DNA of 64,000 bases from Nonomuraea jiangxiensis (GCF_900099965.1 NZ_FNDJ01000016.1:186001-250000), one strand, 5' to 3'; counted from the stretch's first letter, positions 52,676 to 61,816 are shown. Program-made: numbers and translations. The notes: a model not told the origin generated them from the sequence alone.

Positions 52676-53338
52676 ATGACCAGATCGACCCGTGAGCGGA
52701 TCATCGATGAGGCCCTGCGGCTGTTCGCCGAACGGGGCTACTCCGCCACCTCCGTGGCCGAGATCGAGGCCGCCTCAGGGCTCTCTCCCGGCGCGGGCGG
52801 ACTCTACCGGCACTTCAAGTCCAAGTACGAGGTGCTCGCCGCGGCGATCAACGAGCACGCCAGCCGGACGCGGACCCAGGTGGCCGAGTGCCTGGCCGGG
52901 CTCAACGGCATGGAGTCCGCGGTGGACCTGGAGGACCGCCTGACCCACCTGTGCCTTGCCGGGCTGGCCAAGATGGGCGAGGAGTCCGAGCTGACCCGGG
53001 TGTTCTTCCGCGACCTGAGCCAGTTCCCCGAGCTGGTCGCCGTGGTACGCGAGGGCCTGCTGCAGCCCATGTTCGACGCGATCGTCACCTGGTTCCAGGT
53101 CCAGCCCGAATACCGCGATGCCAAGATCGACTGGACGGGCGTCTCCGCGGTGCTCGGGGGCGCGGTGGTGCACTACCGGCTCTTCCAGGAGACCGTGGGC
53201 GACGTGCCGGGGCACGTGGCGAAGGAGCAGTTCGTGGCCGGTTGGGTGCGCCTGGCGGTCGGCCTCCTCTCCGGCCCGGCCCCCGTCGGCCGGGCGGCCG
53301 GATCCCCGTCCTACCCGGTCCAGACGCCCGTCAGCTGA
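52676..53338 (+). CDS. TetR-family regulator
   Basis: A 220-residue protein. The HTH is RSTRERIIDEALRLFAERGY...TSVAEIEAASGLSPGAGGLYRHFKSKYEVLAAAI (residues 3-55), followed by a helical effector domain with FFRDLSQFPELVAVVREGLLQPM. The ATG at 52676 has AGGA 7 bases upstream. It converges on the membrane-protein gene at 53331 with an 8-base overlap. Target unknown; no divergent partner is present. Confidence 0.92.
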   Translation: MTRSTRERIIDEALRLFAERGYSATSVAEIEAASGLSPGAGGLYRHFKSKYEVLAAAINEHASRTRTQVAECLAGLNGMESAVDLEDRLTHLCLAGLAKMGEESELTRVFFRDLSQFPELVAVVREGLLQPMFDAIVTWFQVQPEYRDAKIDWTGVSAVLGGAVVHYRLFQETVGDVPGHVAKEQFVAGWVRLAVGLLSGPAPVGRAAGSPSYPVQTPVS

Positions 53339-54188
53339 CCGGCCCGTCCGCGTCGAGCAGCCGGTAGGCCAGCCACACGACGCCCAGCCCCGTCCCGATC
53401 ATGAACATCGTGCCGCTGACGGCGTAGAACTGGGTCAGGAACGCCTCCAACCCCGGCTGCGCCCCCATCCGCAGGCCACCGATGAGCACCCCGCCCACCG
53501 TGTAGCCGAGCAGCGGCGCGCCGGCTCCGACGGCCTTGTCCCGCACGTTCCACGTCTCGCTGAGCAGCACGATCGCGGCGCCCGCCGCCCACACCACCAG
53601 CGGGACCGGGAAGATCGCCAGCAGCGGCAGGTCGAACGGCACCAGCAGCGCCGCGACCACCAGCATCACCATCGCGGAGGTGTCGCGCGGGTGCTCCTTG
53701 ACCACGGTCCTGGCATCCCTGCCACCGGTGGCCATCGGGTTGGCGCTGGACATGGCCGCCCGGCGCAACCCCACGAACGGCAGCCCCCGGCCGGCCCCGC
53801 GGTCGAGCCGCTCCTGCGCGATCTTGCGGTACGCCCGCACGCCCGGCGGCCCGTCCCGGTCGTCGACGATCGCCGGGAACCGCAGCGTGGAGGCCCCGCC
53901 ACCCGTGGACCCGCTCGCCCGCCCACCCGCCGAGGGGTCGCTTCCCGTGCTGGCTCCGGTGTCTGCCAGCCGCCGCACCTCGCGCTCCACCAGCGCCACC
54001 GGATCGCCGAACCTGGCCAGCACCTTCGACACATCCCGGGCGTTCTGGCTGCCCCGGCGCTCGGCCTCGATCCTGGCCCGCAGCCGCTTGACGAAGTCGA
54101 GCCGCTGGTCGGCCCGGAGCACGCCGTGGGCCGCGTCGGCCGCCTTGGAGACGTAGTTCAGCACGAGCTGGTCCGCGCGCTCTATCAC
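53331..54188 (-). CDS. Membrane protein with soluble N-terminal half
   Basis: A 285-residue protein starting at the GTG at 54188 (ATAGAGCGCGCGGACC: MIERADQLVLNYVSKAADAAHG); TTG 54197 with GAGG upstream, or ATG 54221, are alternatives. Residues 1-150 are soluble and helical (QRLDFVKRLRARIEAE, RDVSKVLARFGDPVALVEREVRRL) with a disordered Ser/Gly loop. Four membrane helices follow (MVMLVVAALLVPFDLPLLAIF, PLVVWAAGAAIVLLSETW, LLGYTVGGVLIGGL, MFMIGTGLGVVWLAYRLL). It is divergent from the WYL-containing gene. Function unknown. Confidence 0.72.
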   Translation of the reverse strand: MIERADQLVLNYVSKAADAAHGVLRADQRLDFVKRLRARIEAERRGSQNARDVSKVLARFGDPVALVEREVRRLADTGASTGSDPSAGGRASGSTGGGASTLRFPAIVDDRDGPPGVRAYRKIAQERLDRGAGRGLPFVGLRRAAMSSANPMATGGRDARTVVKEHPRDTSAMVMLVVAALLVPFDLPLLAIFPVPLVVWAAGAAIVLLSETWNVRDKAVGAGAPLLGYTVGGVLIGGLRMGAQPGLEAFLTQFYAVSGTMFMIGTGLGVVWLAYRLLDADGPVS

Positions 54189-54224
54189 GTCTAGCAATGC
54201 TGCCTCAATGAGGTGGGACATACC

Positions 54225-56714
54225 ATGGCATCGATGGAGTTCACGGAGTGGATCAGGGGGCGCACCGACGAACAGCTACGGGCGCTCGTCTCCGCGCGGC
54301 CCGAGCTGATCACTCCGGTGCCCGCGCATCTGGAAGGCCTGGCGTCACGGGCGGGCAGCCCGTCGGCGATCGGCAGGGTGCTCGACCGGCTCGACCGTTT
54401 CACCCTCGCCGTGGTCGAGACGCTGGCCGTCCGGGCGGGGCCGACGCCGAAGGAGGAGCTGCGCGACCTCATCGCCGCCGCGATGCGGGACGACGACCGC
54501 CCCCGCCTCCCGGCCGCCGCCAACGGCAACGCCGCCTCAAACCGCAACACCGACAACGGCACCGCCTCAAACCGCCAAGCCAAGAACGGCGCCGCCTCGT
54601 CTCGTCGCGACGCCGACCACGATGCCGCCCGCTCCCGCCCCGGCGATCCCGAGCCCGCGCTGTCGGCGGCGCTCGACCGGTTGCGCGAGCTGGCGCTGGT
54701 CTACGGGCCCGACGAGGGGCTCGACCTCGGCCCGGGCGTGCGCAAGGTGATCGAGGACCCGGCCGGGCTCGGGCCCAGGGCCGTGGACGTGTTCCGGCAC
54801 CATCCGCCCGAGCAGCTCGACGAGATGGCCGACGACATCACCCCCGGCACCGAGGGGTCGGGCAAGGAGCGGCTGGCGGCGGTGCTGGCCGCGCCCGCCG
54901 CGCTCGTCGAGTCCGTCTCGCCGGAGGCCAGGGGCGCGCTCGACCAGCTCGCCTGGGGCCCGCCCACCGGCCGCGTGCCGAACGCCAGGCGCGAAGTACG
55001 CATGGCCTCGGCTCGTTCCCCCATCGAGGAACTGCTCGCCCGCGGCCTGCTGGCGGCCACCGGCGAGGAGAGCGTGACGTTGCCCCGCGAGGTCGGCCTC
55101 TACCTGCGCGGCGGCCGGGTCCACCGCAACCTGCCTGCCGTGCCGCCGCCGCTCTCGGGGTCCACCCGGGATCGCGAGCTGGCCGATCGTACGGCGGCCG
55201 GGCAGGCGTTCTCGTTCGTCAGGTCGGTCGAGGAGCTGTGCGAGCGGTGGAGCATCGAGCCGCCGGGCGTGCTGCGTACCGGCGGGCTGGGCGTGCGCGA
55301 CCTCAAACGCACGGCGGGCGAGCTGGACCTGCCCGAGTGGGTGGCGGCGCTGGTCGTCGAGGTGGCGCACGCGGCCGGGCTGATCGCGGCGGGCGGCGGC
55401 GTGGACGGCGAGTGGCTGCCGACCTCCGGCTACGACCTGTGGCGGGTCAGGGGCACCGCCGACCGGTGGGTGACGCTGGCGGCCACGTGGCTGCAGATGG
55501 ACCGGGTGCCGGGGCTGGTCGGCGAGCGGGACGAACGGGACAGGCCGCTCAACGCCCTGCACACCGATCTGCGCCGGGCCTCCGCGGCCGGCGTGCGCGC
55601 GGCCACGCTGGGCGTGCTGGCCGCCGCGCCGGGCATGGCGCCGACCCGCGACTCCGTGCTCGAACGGCTGGCATGGGAGCAGCCGCGCCGCCGGGGGCCG
55701 CTGCGCGACCAGCTCACCGAGTTCGCGCTGCGCGAGGCCGAGCAGGTCGGCGTGACCGGGCTGGGCGCGCTGTCCGGGCACGGGCGGGCGCTGCTCGACG
55801 GGGCCGACCCCGCCGAGGCGCTGGCGCCGCTGCTGCCGGAGCCGGTCGATCACGTGTTGCTCCAGGCCGACCTCACCGCCGTCGCGCCGGGGCCGCTCAC
55901 GAGCGAACTCAACCGCTGGATGACACTCACCGCCGACGTCGAGTCCAAGGGCGGGGCCACGGTCTACCGGTTCAGCGAAAACTCGATCCGGCGCGCGCTC
56001 GACGCGGGGCACGGTGGCGAGGAGCTGGTGTCGATGCTGGGCCGGCACTCGGCCACGCCGGTGCCGCAGGCGCTGTCCTACCTGGTGACCGACGTGGCCC
56101 GGCGGCACGGCCGCATCCGGGTGGGCACCGCGAGCGCGTACGTCCGCTGCGACGACCCCGCCCTGCTCGACCAGATCACCGCCGACCGCCGCTCCGCCGC
56201 GCTGCGGCTGCGCCGGCTCGCCCCGACCGTGATCGCCTCCCGTACGTCGCGGGCGGTGCTGGTCGACTCGCTGCGGGCCATGGGCTACTCCCCGGTCGCC
56301 GAGTCGCTCGACGGCGACGTGATCATCTCCCAGCTGGAGAGCCGCCGCACCGAGGGGGTGTCGCCGGTCCGCACCGTGGCCTCGGCCAACGGGCTCGACC
56401 CGGAGGTGGCGGCGGCGGCCGTACGCGCGTTGCGGGCCGGTGACGCGGCGCACCTGGCGCGGCGCGAGCCCGTCGACGCGCCTGACGGCCAGGTGCCGCG
56501 TTCGCCCGCGACGGCGACGATCTCGGCGCTGCAGGAGGCGATCAAACAGGGCGTACGCGTGTGGATCGGCTATCTCGACTCGCAGGGCAACGCGACCTCG
56601 CGCATCCTGGAGCCGGCCCGCATGGAGGGCGGCTACCTGACCGCCTACGACGAGACACGGGCCGCCGTCCATCGCTTCGCCCTGCACCGCATCACCGGCG
56701 TGGCCGGACTCTGA
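54225..56714 (+). CDS. Helicase-associated (XPB/Ssl2 N-terminal-like) protein with C-terminal WYL domain
   Basis: An 829-residue protein. The N-terminal region (FTEWIRGRTDEQLRALVSARPELI, VLDRLDRFTLAVVETLAVRAGPT) and the long helical middle are typical of the helicase-associated family encoded next to XPB-type repair helicases. The C-terminal 65 residues (ISALQEAIKQGVRVWIGYLDSQGN...VHRFALHRITGV) look like a WYL ligand-binding fold. A disordered insert at about residues 105-140 has three SNR-type repeats. No helicase motifs are present, and the expected XPB gene is not adjacent. The ATG at 54225 has GTGGGA 6 bases upstream. Confidence 0.8.
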   Translation: MASMEFTEWIRGRTDEQLRALVSARPELITPVPAHLEGLASRAGSPSAIGRVLDRLDRFTLAVVETLAVRAGPTPKEELRDLIAAAMRDDDRPRLPAAANGNAASNRNTDNGTASNRQAKNGAASSRRDADHDAARSRPGDPEPALSAALDRLRELALVYGPDEGLDLGPGVRKVIEDPAGLGPRAVDVFRHHPPEQLDEMADDITPGTEGSGKERLAAVLAAPAALVESVSPEARGALDQLAWGPPTGRVPNARREVRMASARSPIEELLARGLLAATGEESVTLPREVGLYLRGGRVHRNLPAVPPPLSGSTRDRELADRTAAGQAFSFVRSVEELCERWSIEPPGVLRTGGLGVRDLKRTAGELDLPEWVAALVVEVAHAAGLIAAGGGVDGEWLPTSGYDLWRVRGTADRWVTLAATWLQMDRVPGLVGERDERDRPLNALHTDLRRASAAGVRAATLGVLAAAPGMAPTRDSVLERLAWEQPRRRGPLRDQLTEFALREAEQVGVTGLGALSGHGRALLDGADPAEALAPLLPEPVDHVLLQADLTAVAPGPLTSELNRWMTLTADVESKGGATVYRFSENSIRRALDAGHGGEELVSMLGRHSATPVPQALSYLVTDVARRHGRIRVGTASAYVRCDDPALLDQITADRRSAALRLRRLAPTVIASRTSRAVLVDSLRAMGYSPVAESLDGDVIISQLESRRTEGVSPVRTVASANGLDPEVAAAAVRALRAGDAAHLARREPVDAPDGQVPRSPATATISALQEAIKQGVRVWIGYLDSQGNATSRILEPARMEGGYLTAYDETRAAVHRFALHRITGVAGL

Positions 56715-56723
56715 CGCCCGGCA

Positions 56724-58076
56724 TCACCGTTGCGGCAGGGCCGTGATCACCTGCGCCGCCGGGCGGTCCGCCGGCAGGGTCAGCCCCTGCCTGGCCACCG
56801 CCGCCGCGGGCCCTTCGCCGGCCGCCAGCCGCCGCAGGTGGCGGCTGGTGTCGGCGGGGTAGCGGACGGACAGTCCGCCGCCCAGCGCCACGGCCGCCGT
56901 CGTGGCCGTGGCGGGATCCGCCGCCCAGGCCAGCGCCAGGCGGAGCGCCTCGGGCGCCAGGGTGTCGTCGGCGCACATGTACGACAGCACGTGCGCCGCC
57001 GCCATCCGTTCCTCGTCCGTGCCGCGCGCCCACACGTCCAGGAACTCCTGCCGGGCCTCCTTGAACGAGTGCGCCGCCAGCGACGCCACCCCCTGCGCGG
57101 CCCGTACCACCGTCTCCGGCCCCTGCCCCGCCAGCCACCTGACCCAGTCCCGCAGCGGCTGCCACAGCCAGAACCCGTACCGGCCGACCAGCTCCTCCAA
57201 CACCTGATCGCGATAGTGCGGCGCCAGGAAGCCCGTCCCCGAGGCGTTGGCCAGCGGTCCGCGCGGTGGCCGCAACCCGGTCTCGGGACAGAGCCGTTCT
57301 AGCTCGGCGAGCCGGGCCTCGAACCCGGCCCCCGGCGCGAACGCCAGCGCCGCCACCGCCAGCACGTCCCGCATCGACGGCTTGGTGTCGAACCAGGCCG
57401 CCACCTCGTCCCGCGCCGGCGCCTCCTGGCCGGCCAGGCGCACCACCTCGGCGGGCGTCCGCAACGTCAGTGCCAGGTCCCTGGCCCGGGTGATCTCGTC
57501 CGGACTCCGCCCCGCCCGCAGGTCGAACGTGCTCACGCACAGGTCGAACAGCTCCCCCGGGTCGGGCGCGGTCCAGGGCTGCTCCACTTCGACCGCCTGC
57601 GAGAGCGCCCCGCTCCTGGTGATGACCAGATACGACCCCAGCTCCGCCAGCTTGCGGGCCAGGCCGACCAGCTCGGTCCTGTCAGTGCTCGCGGCGATCC
57701 AGTCGTGCAGCAGGTAGGCCCGGCCGGGGCCGTAGTCGGTCCCGGACAGCTCGCGGGCGGTGCCGGCCGGGGACAGGACCGTGATCCTGCTCTCCGCCAG
57801 CGACATGCGCGACAGCAGCGCGATGCCGCCCAGTCGCCTGCCCGTCTCCCCCTCGCTCACGAGCACCAGCAGGTGGCGCCTGGCCAGCCGGTCCACCGCG
57901 TCGGGGAAGCAGGCGGGCTCCAGATAGGAGCGCAGGAGGGTGTCGGCCTCCCGCCTGTCGAGGTCCCGGGGGACGGGAGTGGTCACCGCTCGCAGGTGGT
58001 CGTTGACTGTCATGAGGCTCTGACTGAGCGTTGTTTTTTCGAGGTCGAGCCCGCCCGGTTCAGGCGTGTGGGTCAC
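56724..58076 (-). CDS. Unknown protein with a degenerate P-loop (STAND-like remnant)
   Basis: A 450-residue soluble protein. The N-terminal region (ADTLLRSYLEPACFPDAVDRLARRHLLVLVSEGETGRRLGGIALL) aligns with the start of STAND-type NTPases, but the Walker A Lys is lost (G-E-T-G-R-R). There is no clear Walker B. The C-terminal half is helical with repeats (VVRAAQGVASLAAHSFKEA, LAPEALRLALAWAAD, TTAAVALGGGLSVRYPADTS) like HEAT units. The GTG start has GAGG 7 bases upstream. Function unknown. It is convergent with the WYL gene by a 9-base gap. Confidence 0.65.
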   Translation of the reverse strand: MTHTPEPGGLDLEKTTLSQSLMTVNDHLRAVTTPVPRDLDRREADTLLRSYLEPACFPDAVDRLARRHLLVLVSEGETGRRLGGIALLSRMSLAESRITVLSPAGTARELSGTDYGPGRAYLLHDWIAASTDRTELVGLARKLAELGSYLVITRSGALSQAVEVEQPWTAPDPGELFDLCVSTFDLRAGRSPDEITRARDLALTLRTPAEVVRLAGQEAPARDEVAAWFDTKPSMRDVLAVAALAFAPGAGFEARLAELERLCPETGLRPPRGPLANASGTGFLAPHYRDQVLEELVGRYGFWLWQPLRDWVRWLAGQGPETVVRAAQGVASLAAHSFKEARQEFLDVWARGTDEERMAAAHVLSYMCADDTLAPEALRLALAWAADPATATTAAVALGGGLSVRYPADTSRHLRRLAAGEGPAAAVARQGLTLPADRPAAQVITALPQR

Positions 58077-58439
58077 GAAGTCACCTCGGACTTGACGAAG
58101 AAGGTTTCCTACCGAAAATGCCCTTGCCCAACGAATTTCTTCGATTCAACACCGCGAAATCACACAGCGTCACCATGCCCTTCTGACCAGGACTTTCGCG
58201 GGATAGCCGGTACGACGCCCACCGATGCGGACACGTCGATCATGCCCTCCGCTGGTCTGGTCGGGCCGCAGGGCGGCTAGATCTCCTTACCTTTACACGA
58301 TCTAGGGCGACAAGAAAACAGGAATGGCCGTAGCGGCGGATTTCTTCTGCATTTACCGCCGGTAATGGCACCGTCCACAATTACGGGTCAAGGCGGGCCG
58401 GGGTTGACGCGGCGTCCGCGGGCGCATCACGTTGGGCAG
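58077..58439. other. Gene-free region with two dyads before the acyl-CoA synthetase
   Basis: Less GC-rich than its surroundings. It holds CTAGATC-N15-GATCTAG (arms 58277-58283 and 58299-58305) and TTACC-GCC-GGTAA (58353-58365), the latter about 75 bases upstream of the next gene. No coding sequence is apparent. Confidence 0.5.
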
Positions 58440-59918
58440 GTGACCGAGCAGACGCTGGGCCGGTTGGCCGAGGAGTCCTGGAGCCGCTTCGACGACCACG
58501 ACTCGGTGTACTACGAAGGGCGCTGGCACCGCAGCCACGCGCTCGCCGAGCGGGCGCGCCGGATGTGCGGCGGGTTCGTCGCGGCGGGGATCAGGCCGGG
58601 CGATCGGGTGATCGTCATGATGGCGAACGCCCCCGAGGTGTCGCTGACCTACCAGGCGCTGTGGGCCGCGGGCGCGGTCGTGACCCCGGTGGTGTTCCTG
58701 GTGGGGCCGGAGGAGCTGCGGCACATCCTGACGGACAGTGGCGCGGCCGCGGTCGTCACGTCGCCCGAGTCGGCGGACACCGTCCGCGCCTCCGCAGTCG
58801 AGCTGCCGACGTTCGTGGGCACGGCCGAGCTGGAGCGGTCCCCCGAGCACGGGCCCGTCGCCAGGGAGCCCGGGGACCTGGCCGCCCTCATGTACACCGG
58901 CGGCACCACGGGCAGGGCCAAGGGCGTCATGCTGAGCCACCGCGGCCTCTGGCAGGTGGGCAGGGCCGCCTACGAGCTCTCCCACCAGGAGGGGAAGAAC
59001 CGGGGGCTGGTGCCCGTACCGCTGTCTCATGCGTACGGGCTGATCATCTCGGTCGCGGGGATGCACGCGACCGAGCCGCAGCAGGCGGTGCTCATGCGCT
59101 GGTTCGAGCCGGGATCGTTCCTGGAGCTGGCCGCCGCGCAGCACGTCCAGTACGGCACCGTCGTGCCCACCATGCTCCAGCTCCTCCTCGCCGAGCCGCT
59201 CGAAGAGCACCCGCTGCCCGACCTCGCCCACCTCATCTGCGGCGCGGCGCCGCTCGGGCGGGAGACGCTGGAGGAGTTCGAGCGCAGGATGCCCGGTGTG
59301 CAGATCCTGGAGGGTTATGGGCTGACCGAGACCAGCGCCGTCACGACGTTCAACCCGCCGGGCAGGCGCCGGGCCGGCAGTGTCGGCCTGCCGCTGCCCG
59401 GCTACACGATCACCGTCAGGGACAACGAGGGCGAGCCCGTGGAGGCCGGGGACGTGGGCGAGATCTGCGTGTCGGGCGACTCGCTGATGCTGGGTTACTG
59501 GGGCGAGCACAAGCCCGATCCGGACGGCACCGCGCTGGTCGGCAAGGAGCTGCGTACCGGGGACATCGGGTGCGTGGACGACGACGGCTACCTCTACGTC
59601 GTGGACCGGAAGAAGGACCTGATCATCCGCGGCGGCTTCAACGTCTTCCCGCGTGACGTCGAGGACGCGCTCAACGAGCATCCCGACGTGGTGATGAGCG
59701 GCGTCGTGGGCCGACCCGACCCGCGGCTGGGCGAGGAGGTCGTGGCGTTCGTACAGCTCGGGGAGGGCGCGACGGCCACCGCCGAGGAGCTGATCGGCTG
59801 GGCCCGCGACCGGGTGGGGCGGGTGAAGTATCCGCGCGAGGTGCGGTTCGTGGACTCGGTGCCGGTGACGAGCGTGCTCAAGCTCGACAGGAAGGCGCTG
59901 CGGGCCAGGCTCGGCTGA
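58440..59918 (+). CDS. AMP-forming acyl-CoA synthetase (ANL superfamily)
   Basis: A 492-residue adenylating enzyme that activates a carboxylic acid and loads CoA. P-loop A3 is LMYTGGTTGRAKGVMLSH, A5 EGYGLTETSAVTTF, A7 ELRTGDIG, A8 DRKKDLIIRGGFNVFPRDVE and the catalytic Lys lies in SVLKLDRKALR (A10). Substrate unknown; a fatty or aromatic acid is likely. The GTG at 58440 begins VTEQTLGRLAEESW; the ribosome site (GGGCAG) is weak. Confidence 0.93.
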   Translation: MTEQTLGRLAEESWSRFDDHDSVYYEGRWHRSHALAERARRMCGGFVAAGIRPGDRVIVMMANAPEVSLTYQALWAAGAVVTPVVFLVGPEELRHILTDSGAAAVVTSPESADTVRASAVELPTFVGTAELERSPEHGPVAREPGDLAALMYTGGTTGRAKGVMLSHRGLWQVGRAAYELSHQEGKNRGLVPVPLSHAYGLIISVAGMHATEPQQAVLMRWFEPGSFLELAAAQHVQYGTVVPTMLQLLLAEPLEEHPLPDLAHLICGAAPLGRETLEEFERRMPGVQILEGYGLTETSAVTTFNPPGRRRAGSVGLPLPGYTITVRDNEGEPVEAGDVGEICVSGDSLMLGYWGEHKPDPDGTALVGKELRTGDIGCVDDDGYLYVVDRKKDLIIRGGFNVFPRDVEDALNEHPDVVMSGVVGRPDPRLGEEVVAFVQLGEGATATAEELIGWARDRVGRVKYPREVRFVDSVPVTSVLKLDRKALRARLG

Positions 59919-60005
59919 CGAGGCCGGCGGATCTATGGTGAGATCGCGCTCACGGTCAAGCGCGTGCCGATTCCGTGATAATTGTTGACCTGTCTGGAGG
60001 TGAAC

Positions 60006-60362
60006 GTGAGCCAGGAAGATCCGTCGGACTACCCGTACCAGCCCTATGGCGCTCCCTACGGACAGCAGCCGCCCCCGCAATACGGCTACGGTTACGGATA
60101 TCCGCCGCCCCGGCGCGACGAAGGACCGACCGCCAACGCCATCGTCTCGCTCGTGCTCAACTGCCTCGCGCTCGTGTCCTGCTGCAACGTGCTGGGGCTG
60201 CCGGGGGCGATCCTCGCGGGCCTCGCACTCGGCAGGGCCCGTACACAGCCGCAGGCCGCCCGTTCGATGCTGCTCTGGAGCTGGGTCCTGTTCGGGCTCG
60301 GCTTCGCGTTGACGATCGGCGGCTTCCTCTTCCTGGGCCTCAACGGCTACCTGGACGACTAG
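60006..60362 (+). CDS. Two-helix DUF4190-type membrane protein
   Basis: A 118-residue protein from the GTG at 60006 (GGAGG 5 bases upstream). A Tyr/Pro/Gly-rich cytoplasmic N-terminus (YPYQPYGAPYGQQPPPQ, YGYGYGYPPP) precedes two membrane helices (AIVSLVLNCLALVSCCNVLGL, LLWSWVLFGLGFALTIGGFLF), with GLALGRARTQPQAARSM between. This is the DUF4190 layout. Its last 23 bases overlap the converging lanthipeptide kinase-like gene. Confidence 0.8.
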   Translation: MSQEDPSDYPYQPYGAPYGQQPPPQYGYGYGYPPPRRDEGPTANAIVSLVLNCLALVSCCNVLGLPGAILAGLALGRARTQPQAARSMLLWSWVLFGLGFALTIGGFLFLGLNGYLDD

Positions 60363-61446
60363 GCGCGGCCAGGCCCAGCGTCTCGGTGAACCGGCCGGGG
60401 TTCAGCAGCGCCGTGCGCCCGATCCCTGCCGCCGCCAGGTCGATCGCGCGTAGCCTGGTCTGGGTGCCCGCTGTGGCCAGTAGCCGGTCCAGCAGGTGCC
60501 AGCCGGCGTACGCGGTGGACCGCTCGGTCAGGTCGTCGTCCACGTCGACGCCGCTGTCGAGATAGCCGCGCCAGAACTCCGCGATCAGGGGACGCACCCG
60601 CGCGATCTCCGCGCTGCCCCGCTCCACGATGAGCTCGTGTGACAGCGTCGTGCCAGGGCCGTAGACCTTGTCCACGTCGGAGTTGACCTTGCGGATCGCG
60701 TGGTGCAGCCATTCGCCGGCGAACGCCCCGACGTCGCGGGCCGGGTCGGCCATCCTGAACTCCTCCCAGTCCAGGACGTGGAGCCCGCTGGAATCCAGGA
60801 GGAACTGATCCAGGCGCAGGTCGCTGTGGGAGGGCCGGTGCTCGACCAGGGATTCGCGCTCGCGCAACGCCTCCAGCGCCGCCACCAGCGGCCGGTCCCT
60901 CTGCAGCAGCCCCCAGTAACGCAACTCCGCGATGCGCGCCGCGCTGAACATCGTCAGCGGGATCGCCTGTAGCGCCCACACCGGGGGCAGCGGGTGCGGC
61001 GTCGTGTCGGCCGCCGCGGGCAGCCGGTGCAGCGCGCCGATGGCGCGGCCACACAGGTAGGCCAGGTCCGGCTCGAACTCGCCGTCCGTGGCCATGACGT
61101 TGCCCGCGCGGGCGTCGTCCAGCCAGGCGAAGACCAGCAGCCTGCCCTCCTCGTCGGCGCCCAGCAGCGGCGGGCAGCGCAGATCGTCGGAGGGATGGGC
61201 GAGCAACGCCGCTTGGAAATCGAGCGCCCGGCCGAAACGGACCAGCGACTCCTCGCGATCGCCGTCGAGCCGCTTGACGAACACGGCCGCGCCGGTGCTC
61301 GTACGGCCCGCCCAGTTGTTGTTGCGGCCGGCGAAGGCGCTGATCCCGTCACCGTCCAGGGTGCCGAGGCCCAGTCGCCGGAGCAGCGCGTTCACCTCGG
61401 GCGCGGCCTCCAGGGGGGACGCCTCGAGCTTCTCTTTTCTCAGCAT
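60340..61446 (-). CDS. APH-fold kinase-like protein of a class V lanthipeptide cluster (LxmK type)
   Basis: A 368-residue aminoglycoside-phosphotransferase-fold protein: nucleotide Lys58 in VFVKRL, catalytic loop HSDLRLDQ (207-214; Asp kept, the usual Asn is Gln) and LDWEEFRMADPARD (225-238). In class V lanthipeptide clusters an APH-like protein works with a HopA1-like protein, replacing LanB/LanM, to phosphorylate and eliminate Ser/Thr residues of the precursor. This call rests on its neighbours. The ATG at 61446 has GGGGGAG immediately before it, with short spacing. The gene is transcribed away from precursor copy 1. Confidence 0.8.
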   Translation of the reverse strand: MLRKEKLEASPLEAAPEVNALLRRLGLGTLDGDGISAFAGRNNNWAGRTSTGAAVFVKRLDGDREESLVRFGRALDFQAALLAHPSDDLRCPPLLGADEEGRLLVFAWLDDARAGNVMATDGEFEPDLAYLCGRAIGALHRLPAAADTTPHPLPPVWALQAIPLTMFSAARIAELRYWGLLQRDRPLVAALEALRERESLVEHRPSHSDLRLDQFLLDSSGLHVLDWEEFRMADPARDVGAFAGEWLHHAIRKVNSDVDKVYGPGTTLSHELIVERGSAEIARVRPLIAEFWRGYLDSGVDVDDDLTERSTAYAGWHLLDRLLATAGTQTRLRAIDLAAAGIGRTALLNPGRFTETLGLAAPSRPGSR

Positions 61447-61480
61447 GCTCCCCCACGTTAGAAACCGCTCCCCCGTTTCA

Positions 61481-61558
61481 TCAATGGTGCTGGCACCATC
61501 CGGCACCGAGTGACGCCAACCTGCCATTCCCTTGCCACGCGCCGCCGCCGCGGGGCAT
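61481..61558 (-). pseudogene. Truncated copy of the 5' end of the HopA1-like gene
   Basis: From the ATG at 61558 the frame MPRGGGAWQGNG stops after 25 codons. It matches MPRERAGPQGNG at 62297 and the 5' flank, because the inverted repeat carries both. It suggests the arm was duplicated together with the start of the HopA1-like gene and then decayed. Confidence 0.5.
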
Positions 61559-61766
61559 TCTCGAATTGTCCAGAACGGACACCGAAAAGAAAACACGACT
61601 TCCGCAGAGGGAGAAATTATTATGGCTGAGAAGGACCTGGTCGACGGTTACGAGGCCTACACCGACGCCGAGGAGCTCGCCTTCGACGAGGCCGGCGACG
61701 AGGAGTCCCCCAGCACCCCGTGGTGCATCGCGAGCATCGTGATCACCGCGTCGGCCGGCTGCTGAC
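61522..61766. repeat. Inverted repeat, left arm (contains precursor gene 1)
   Basis: Pairs base for base with 62089-62333. The inner 218 bases (61549-61766) are identical, covering 73 bases of leader, the entire precursor gene and its stop. The outer 27 bases share the first 14 and then diverge. Confidence 0.97.
61622..61765 (+). CDS. Class V lanthipeptide precursor, copy 1
   Basis: A 47-residue precursor with a ribosome site AGGGAG 8 bases upstream. Residues 1-28 are an acidic leader (MAEKDLVDGYEAYTD, ELAFDEAGDEE) with no similarity to FNLD-type leaders. The core region is SPSTPWCIASIVITASAGC (29-47), with Cys35 and Cys47 as ring formers and Ser29, Ser31, Thr32, Ser38, Thr42 and Ser44 modifiable. 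It ends T-A-S-A-G-C; S-x-x-C at the C-terminus is the AviCys signature, close to the T-A-S-W-G-C end of cacaoidin. The leader/core boundary is inferred. Confidence 0.9.
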   Translation: MAEKDLVDGYEAYTDAEELAFDEAGDEESPSTPWCIASIVITASAGC

Positions 61767-61784
61767 CTGACGAAAGACCGGCGC

Positions 61785-61816
61785 GTCGGCCGGACCGTCC
61801 CCCCGGTCCGGCCGAC
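61785..61816 (+). terminator. Terminator after precursor copy 1
   Basis: GTCGGCCGGACCG (61785-61797) pairs perfectly with CGGTCCGGCCGAC (61804-61816), loop TCCCCC. It begins 20 bases after the stop at 61765. Confidence 0.8.
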
